The position numbers and the translations under genes are program-made. DNA of 38,074 nucleotides from Desulfuromonadales bacterium. Lineage in GTDB: Bacteria > Desulfobacterota > Desulfuromonadia > Desulfuromonadales > Syntrophotaleaceae. Shown piece after piece: positions 33,492 to 38,074 of the stretch (position 1 is the first letter of the stretch; every line of letters starts with the position of its first letter). The notes beneath the pieces were generated by a model, which was not told the DNA's origin, made no database searches, and saw only the letters and a program-made list of their open reading frames with translations. The stretch spans positions 1-38,074 of the forward strand of contig JAUWLU010000007.1 of the NCBI GenBank assembly GCA_030613545.1, read 5' to 3'.

Positions 33492-34898
33492 CTAAAAAAG
33501 TCCCAACTGATCGTCATCGCTCAGCCGCGGAAACTTGACCGGATAGTCACCACTGAAACAGGCGTCACAGAAGTTACCGCAGCTGCCGTCCTGGACCCCG
33601 ACCACTCGGCGCATTCCATCGATGGACAGATAACCGAGCGTGTCGGCGGTAATATAGCGACAGATCTCATCGATGGTGTGGGACGAAGAAATCAGCTCCT
33701 TGCGCGTCGGCGTGTCGATCCCGTAGAAACAGGGATAACTGGTCGGCGGCGAAGAAACCCGCATGTGTACTTCCTTGGCGCCGGCCTTGCGAATCATCTT
33801 GATAATCTTGCGCGAGGTTGTGCCCCGTACCACCGAGTCATCGACGACCACCACCCGTTTGCCTTCAAATACCTCGCGGATGGCATTGAGCTTGACCTTG
33901 ACTCCAAAATGACGAATCGACTGCTGCGGCTCAATGAAGGTACGACCGACATAGTGGTTGCGGATCAAGCCCATCTGAAACGACAATCCCGATTCCTCGG
34001 CATAGCCGATGGCCGCAGGCACGCCGGAGTCGGGCACCGGAATCACAATATCGGCCTCAACGGCATGTTCGCGTGCCAATTCCTTGCCGAAATCCTTGCG
34101 CTTTTCATAGACCTGCTGGCTAAAAATGGTGCTGTCAGGGCGGGCGAAATAGATAAGTTCGAAGATACACTGGGACAGTTTTCGCTCTTCAAAGGGATGC
34201 ATGGAGGTCATGCCGTCTTTGTCGAAAACGATCATCTCGCCCGGTTCGACTTCACGAATATACTCGGCTTCGATGAGGTCAAGGGCGCAAGTTTCCGAGA
34301 CGACCACATAGGCGCCATCAACCTTACCGAGTACCAGCGGCCGAAAACCGCTCGGGTCGCGCACCGCGACCATCCGCGTTTCAGTCAGAAAGACCAGGCT
34401 GTAAGCGCCCCGTACGGCACGCAAGGCCTCAGCTACACGATCGGCGAGGGCATCGGCCTGAGAGCGCGCCAGCAGATGAATGATGACCTCGGTATCGGCC
34501 GTGGTGGAAAAAATCGAACCGCTCTTCTCCAACTCACTACGCACCTCCTGGGCATTGACCAGGTTGCCGTTATGGGCTACGGCAATGCTGCCCCGGGAAT
34601 AGTTGACCGTGATGGGCTGACAGTTTTTGAGGCTGTCGCCCCCTGCCGTAGAATAGCGAACATGGCCGATGGCCGCCTTGCCGGGAAGGCTGTTGAAAAT
34701 ATTGTTGTCCTTGAACACGTCAGCAACCAGACCGCCGCCGACATGGGTACGGATCCGCGAACCGTCAGAAGCGGAGATGCCACAGCCTTCCTGACCGCGA
34801 TGCTGCAGGGCATAGAGCCCCAGGTAGCTCATATTGGCGGCTTCCGGATGACCAAAGATACCGAAGACACCACATTCATCGTTAAATTTATCGTACAT
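33492..34898 (-). CDS. purF: Amidophosphoribosyltransferase PurF (Fe-S, propeptide type)
   Basis: Makes phosphoribosylamine from PRPP and glutamine, the first committed purine step. The start is ATG 34898 ([14 protein letters not shown]), with GGGAAG upstream. It has 468 residues. Cys9 is the predicted N-terminal nucleophile after removal of an 8-residue propeptide, as in Bacillus PurF. Glutaminase landmarks: [13 protein letters not shown] and RYSTAGG. The PRPP loop is [17 protein letters not shown]. Cysteines in [15 protein letters not shown] and CGNFCDACF match the positions of the 4Fe-4S ligands of the Bacillus-type enzyme. It follows purQ in a purL-purQ-purF order. Confidence 0.95.
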   Translation of the reverse strand: MYDKFNDECGVFGIFGHPEAANMSYLGLYALQHRGQEGCGISASDGSRIRTHVGGGLVADVFKDNNIFNSLPGKAAIGHVRYSTAGGDSLKNCQPITVNYSRGSIAVAHNGNLVNAQEVRSELEKSGSIFSTTADTEVIIHLLARSQADALADRVAEALRAVRGAYSLVFLTETRMVAVRDPSGFRPLVLGKVDGAYVVVSETCALDLIEAEYIREVEPGEMIVFDKDGMTSMHPFEERKLSQCIFELIYFARPDSTIFSQQVYEKRKDFGKELAREHAVEADIVIPVPDSGVPAAIGYAEESGLSFQMGLIRNHYVGRTFIEPQQSIRHFGVKVKLNAIREVFEGKRVVVVDDSVVRGTTSRKIIKMIRKAGAKEVHMRVSSPPTSYPCFYGIDTPTRKELISSSHTIDEICRYITADTLGYLSIDGMRRVVGVQDGSCGNFCDACFSGDYPVKFPRLSDDDQLGLF

Positions 34899-35011
34899 AA
34901 AACCACTTCCCGGCATGCAACATGCCTGCTGAACCTGACGACGCCTTGAGACGGATCGTTGCCGCCTGGCAGTCCATATTTAAACACGACTCCACCGGCC
35001 AGATTCAACCG

Positions 35012-35836
35012 CTACAGCAACTCCTCGCGGATGAACTTCACGGCGTTCTGATAGAGCCACAGGCCCATACCCTCTTCCGGCAGGTCGTCCTCCCGTGTCC
35101 AGCGCGGATGCTGGGTGCGGTGCACGTAGGCCTCGGGGTGGGGCATCAGGCCGAACAGCCGGCCGGTTTCGTCGCAAAGGCCAGCGATAGCGGCCATGGA
35201 GCCGTTGGGGTTGGCCGGGTACTCCATGGTAGGCGAGAAATCGGCCGTGCTGTACTTGAGAACCGAGAGATGTCTCGATTCGAGGTCTGCAAGGACCTGC
35301 TCCGATTCAGCGACCAGCTTCCCTTCGCCATGACGCACCGGCAGGTAGATACCGTTCAGACCGCGGGTAAAGACACAGGGAGAGTCGGCGTCGGCCTTGA
35401 GATAGACCCAACGGTCTTCGAAACGGCCGTTGTCGTTGAAGGTCAGAGTGGCGGACTGGCGGAACTCGCCGTTAAGAGCCGGCAGCAGGCCCATCTTGAC
35501 CATCAGCTGAAAACCGTTGCAAACCCCCATGATCAGCTTACCGTCAGCAACGAATTGCCGAAGATGATCGCTGAGATGCTCGCCACTGCCGGCAACCGGC
35601 GCATGCAGCAGGCGATTGGCACCGGCCTTGGCCGAGCCGAGATCGTCGCCGTCGAGAAAACCGCCGGCCAGATTAAGAAAGTGATAGTCGGCCAGCCGCG
35701 CCCGGCCGGCAAGGAGCTCGGAGATATGGACGATATCGACCACTTCGGCGCCGGCCAGTCGAATGGCGTGGGCCGTCTCCCGCTCACAGTTGGTACCGTT
35801 GCCGGCAATAACGATGGCTTTAACTTGCTTGGACAT
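35012..35836 (-). CDS. purQ: Phosphoribosylformylglycinamidine synthase, glutaminase subunit PurQ
   Basis: Hydrolyses glutamine and passes ammonia to PurL in the fourth purine step. 274 residues, longer than Bacillus PurQ (about 227) and near the size of the glutaminase domain of fused PurL. Class I glutamine amidotransferase triad: Cys in IMGVCNGFQLM, and His and Glu in LFGLMPHPEAYVHR. AIVIAGNGTNCERETAHAIR at the N-terminus is typical. It is 3 bases from the purL stop, with GGAG just before the ATG. A 95-base gap to purF holds nothing recognisable. Confidence 0.94.
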   Translation of the reverse strand: MSKQVKAIVIAGNGTNCERETAHAIRLAGAEVVDIVHISELLAGRARLADYHFLNLAGGFLDGDDLGSAKAGANRLLHAPVAGSGEHLSDHLRQFVADGKLIMGVCNGFQLMVKMGLLPALNGEFRQSATLTFNDNGRFEDRWVYLKADADSPCVFTRGLNGIYLPVRHGEGKLVAESEQVLADLESRHLSVLKYSTADFSPTMEYPANPNGSMAAIAGLCDETGRLFGLMPHPEAYVHRTQHPRWTREDDLPEEGMGLWLYQNAVKFIREELL

Positions 35837-35839
35837 CCC

Positions 35840-38074
35840 TTACATCTCCCTTAACGGCGATTGCCACGCCTCTTTGAGATCATCGATAGTGGAGCGAACC
35901 AATACCTCGCCCTGCAGGCCCACAATCCGCAACTCCTGATCCTCCGTTACCTCGCCGAGCAAGGAGACGGCCTGATTGGCAAACAGGGATTCGAAAGCCT
36001 GTTGCTGGGCAGGCCGCACGGTCACCAGCAGACGGCTCTGTGATTCGGAAAAGAGCAGCGCATCTTCCCGCAGCGCCCCTTCGCAGGTCACCTGGCGCAG
36101 GTCGGCATGGATGCCGAAACCGCCGGCAAAGGCCTTTTCCGCCAGGGCCACAGCCAGACCGCCGTCGGACAGATCGTGACAAGAAGCGATCAGGCCCTGT
36201 TGCTGGGCGCCATTGAGGGTACGATAGCGCTGCAAGGCGCTGGCGGCATCGACTCTCGGCACGTTGGCACCGAGGTGGCCGAGCATGTCGTAGTACTCCG
36301 AAGCGCCGAGTTCATCACCTGTCGTGCCGAGCAAATAGACCAGGTCGCCGGGACGCTTGACGTCCATGGTCACCCCTTTGCGCAGATCGTCGGTCTTGCC
36401 GATGACCGAAAAGAGTACCGTCGGCGGAATCGAAATCTTGGTATCGCCGATCTGATAGTCGTTCTTCATCGAATCTTTGCCGGAAATCAGCGGCACGCCA
36501 AAGGCGACGCAGTAATCGTACAGAGCCTTGTTCGCCCTTACCAGCTGGGCCGCCTTGAATTCCCCATCGGGAGTGCGATCGCTCTGTACCGGATCGCACC
36601 AGCAGAAGTTGTCAAGACCGGCCACATGGTCGATGTTGCCGCCGACGGCCACATAGTTGCGCAGCCCTTCGTCGATAGCACAGGCCATCATATGGTAGGT
36701 ATCGATATCGCTGTAACGAGGGCAGATACCGTGGGCCACCACCACGCCTTCAAAGGAATCGGCCAGGGGCCGAATCATAGCCGCATCGGCAGGCCCGTCG
36801 TTAGCCACCCCGACCAGCGGTTTGAGGACCGTGGCACCCTGCACCTCGTGGTCGTAGCGCCGCACCACGCTCTCCTTGGAGCAGATATTGAGCCGCGCCA
36901 GCAGATTATGCAAGGTAGCGCTCATGTCAAGAGGCTGAGAGAGTTCCGGCTCCTGGTGACCGCGGTCTTCCCAGCGGGCCTGCAGCTTGAGCTGGGGCAC
37001 ACCTTCATGGATGAAGTCCATGGGCAGATAACAGACGGTCTGGCCGGCATACAGGCAGTGATAGTAGCCCGAATCGGTAAACTGGCCGAGATCGGTAGCT
37101 TCCACATCCATCTGTCGGGCCAAGGAAATAAACTCCTCGACCTGATCTGCCGGTACCGCCACAGTCATGCGCTCCTGCGCCTCGGAGATGAGGATCTCCC
37201 AGGGCTGCAGGCCGGCGTATTTGAGAGGCGCCCGGTCAAGATGCATTTCAAAACCGCCGGTGTCTTCGGCCATTTCACCCACCGAGCTCGACAGGCCGCC
37301 GGCGCCGTTGTCGGTAATGGAGCTATAGAGACCCCGGTCACGGGCGATGAGCAGAAAATCGAACATCCGCTTCTGGGTGATGGGATCGCCGATCTGCACC
37401 GCCGTGGCCGGCGATCCTTCGTGTAGCTCTTCCGAAGAGAAGGTGGCACCGTGAATGCCGTCCTTGCCGATGCGGCCCCCGACCATGATAATGCGATCTC
37501 CGACCAGGGCCTGTTTGACATGACCTGGCTGACCATGCAGATCAGCTGGCATCAGGGCCGCGGTGCCGCAGTAGACCAGGGGCTTACCGGCAAAGCGGTC
37601 ATCAAAGACGATGGAACCGTTGACGGTCGGAATACCGCTCTTGTTGCCGCCATGCTCGACCCCTTCGACCACCCCTTCAAAGATGCGGCGCGGATGGAGC
37701 AGTCGCGGCGGCAGCGGGTGGGCATAAAAGGGCGACGCGAAACAGAAGACATCGGTGTTGAACATCAGCCGGGCCCCCATGCCGGTACCGAAAGGATCAC
37801 GGTTGACCCCGACGATGCCGGTCAAAGCCCCGCCGTAGGGATCGAGGGCGCTGGGCGAATTGTGGGTTTCGACCTTGAACACCAGGCTCCAATCGTTATT
37901 GAAGCGAATCACCCCGGCGTTATCCTTAAAGACCGACAGACAGATGTCCTTGTCGCCCATGGCCGCCCGAATGGTGCGAGTGGCGCCAACGATATAGGTC
38001 TTGAACAGGGAGTCGATGGTCTCGTTATTGCCCTGGCCGTCGTCATAGTCGATGTTGGCAGCGAAGATCTTGTG
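35840..38074 (-). CDS. purL: Phosphoribosylformylglycinamidine synthase PurL, 5' end outside window
   Basis: ATP-dependent synthesis of FGAM from FGAR. The frame is open to the window edge: 744 residues are visible and the start lies beyond 38074. Features: FKVETHNSPSALDPYGGALT, GIVGVNRDPFGTG, EHGGNKSGIPTVNGSIVFD, GGRIGKDGIHGATFSS, DNGAGGLSSSVGEMAED, LISEAQERM in the first half-repeat, then ISGKDSMKND and CHDLSDGGLAVALAEKAFAG in the second. Since a small-type PurL is only about 740 residues in total, this one must be larger, with additional N-terminal sequence (perhaps a PurS-like domain). It carries no C-terminal glutaminase domain; that function is supplied by purQ, 3 bases on. Confidence 0.95.
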   Translation of the reverse strand, partial: HKIFAANIDYDDGQGNNETIDSLFKTYIVGATRTIRAAMGDKDICLSVFKDNAGVIRFNNDWSLVFKVETHNSPSALDPYGGALTGIVGVNRDPFGTGMGARLMFNTDVFCFASPFYAHPLPPRLLHPRRIFEGVVEGVEHGGNKSGIPTVNGSIVFDDRFAGKPLVYCGTAALMPADLHGQPGHVKQALVGDRIIMVGGRIGKDGIHGATFSSEELHEGSPATAVQIGDPITQKRMFDFLLIARDRGLYSSITDNGAGGLSSSVGEMAEDTGGFEMHLDRAPLKYAGLQPWEILISEAQERMTVAVPADQVEEFISLARQMDVEATDLGQFTDSGYYHCLYAGQTVCYLPMDFIHEGVPQLKLQARWEDRGHQEPELSQPLDMSATLHNLLARLNICSKESVVRRYDHEVQGATVLKPLVGVANDGPADAAMIRPLADSFEGVVVAHGICPRYSDIDTYHMMACAIDEGLRNYVAVGGNIDHVAGLDNFCWCDPVQSDRTPDGEFKAAQLVRANKALYDYCVAFGVPLISGKDSMKNDYQIGDTKISIPPTVLFSVIGKTDDLRKGVTMDVKRPGDLVYLLGTTGDELGASEYYDMLGHLGANVPRVDAASALQRYRTLNGAQQQGLIASCHDLSDGGLAVALAEKAFAGGFGIHADLRQVTCEGALREDALLFSESQSRLLVTVRPAQQQAFESLFANQAVSLLGEVTEDQELRIVGLQGEVLVRSTIDDLKEAWQSPLREM

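Noticed and set aside
33462-34949. A 495-codon plus-strand frame
   Set aside because: Antisense shadow of purF; its sequence has no family features, while the minus strand reads as a complete PurF.
36107-37426. A 439-codon plus-strand frame
   Set aside because: Antisense to purL and without motifs.

Overview
The window looks like chromosome from a Desulfuromonadales-type bacterium (Desulfuromonas/Pelobacter/Geobacter relatives). This rests on gene order and protein character: an xseA-xseB-ispA-dxs run, a tRNA cluster followed by tig-clpP-clpX-lon-hup, an ftsE-ftsX-envC-ctpA-polysaccharide-deacetylase run, and the PurF/PurL types. The genus is an inference; no rRNA is present. Almost everything is core metabolism and cell maintenance. 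The one clearly disturbed segment is about 26.6-28.8 kb.

Layout. 1-2.6 kb (minus): Na+/Ca2+ antiporter, DUF3108 protein and the start of a Mn-dependent pyrophosphatase. 2.7-4.2 kb (plus): ArsR-type regulator translationally coupled to an rRNA methyltransferase. 4.3-7.9 kb (minus): biotin operon bioW-bioF-bioH-bioC, every junction a 4-base ATGA overlap, with a BirA-type operator in front. It encodes both known routes to the pimelate moiety. 8-12.3 kb (minus): exonuclease VII and isoprenoid genes. 12.4-13.9 kb (plus): an unusual ParA-like ATPase with a four-cysteine C-terminal extension. 13.9-19.3 kb (minus): division and envelope operon. 19.5-26.6 kb (minus): tRNA-Asp, HU, Lon, ClpX, ClpP, trigger factor, and tRNAs Leu, His, Arg and Pro. 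26.6-28.8 kb: insertion-sequence debris (IS4/IS1634-like transposase with an in-frame TGA, plus an IS256-like end) abutting a 5'-truncated M48 peptidase gene. 28.8-29.2 kb: tandemly duplicated tRNA-Gly(GCC). 29.2-30.4 kb (minus): lytic transglycosylase and pgsA. 30.5-32.8 kb (plus): nadB with a long, switch-like leader, chorismate mutase and a stand-alone DAHP-synthase ferredoxin-like domain. 32.8-38.1 kb (minus): pyrE, purF, purQ and the 3' part of purL.

How the parts fit. The biotin operon makes pimeloyl precursors and 8-amino-7-oxononanoate; bioA, bioD and bioB must lie elsewhere. The FtsEX-EnvC-CtpA group couples septal wall hydrolysis to division. Trigger factor, ClpXP and Lon form a protein-quality block with the nucleoid protein HU. 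The purine and pyrimidine genes are a nucleotide-synthesis block.

The most interesting items are the dual pimelate routes under one operator, the ParA-like ATPase with its Cys4 extension, the nadB leader with mutually exclusive pairings around a terminator, and the free-standing DAHP-synthase regulatory domain.
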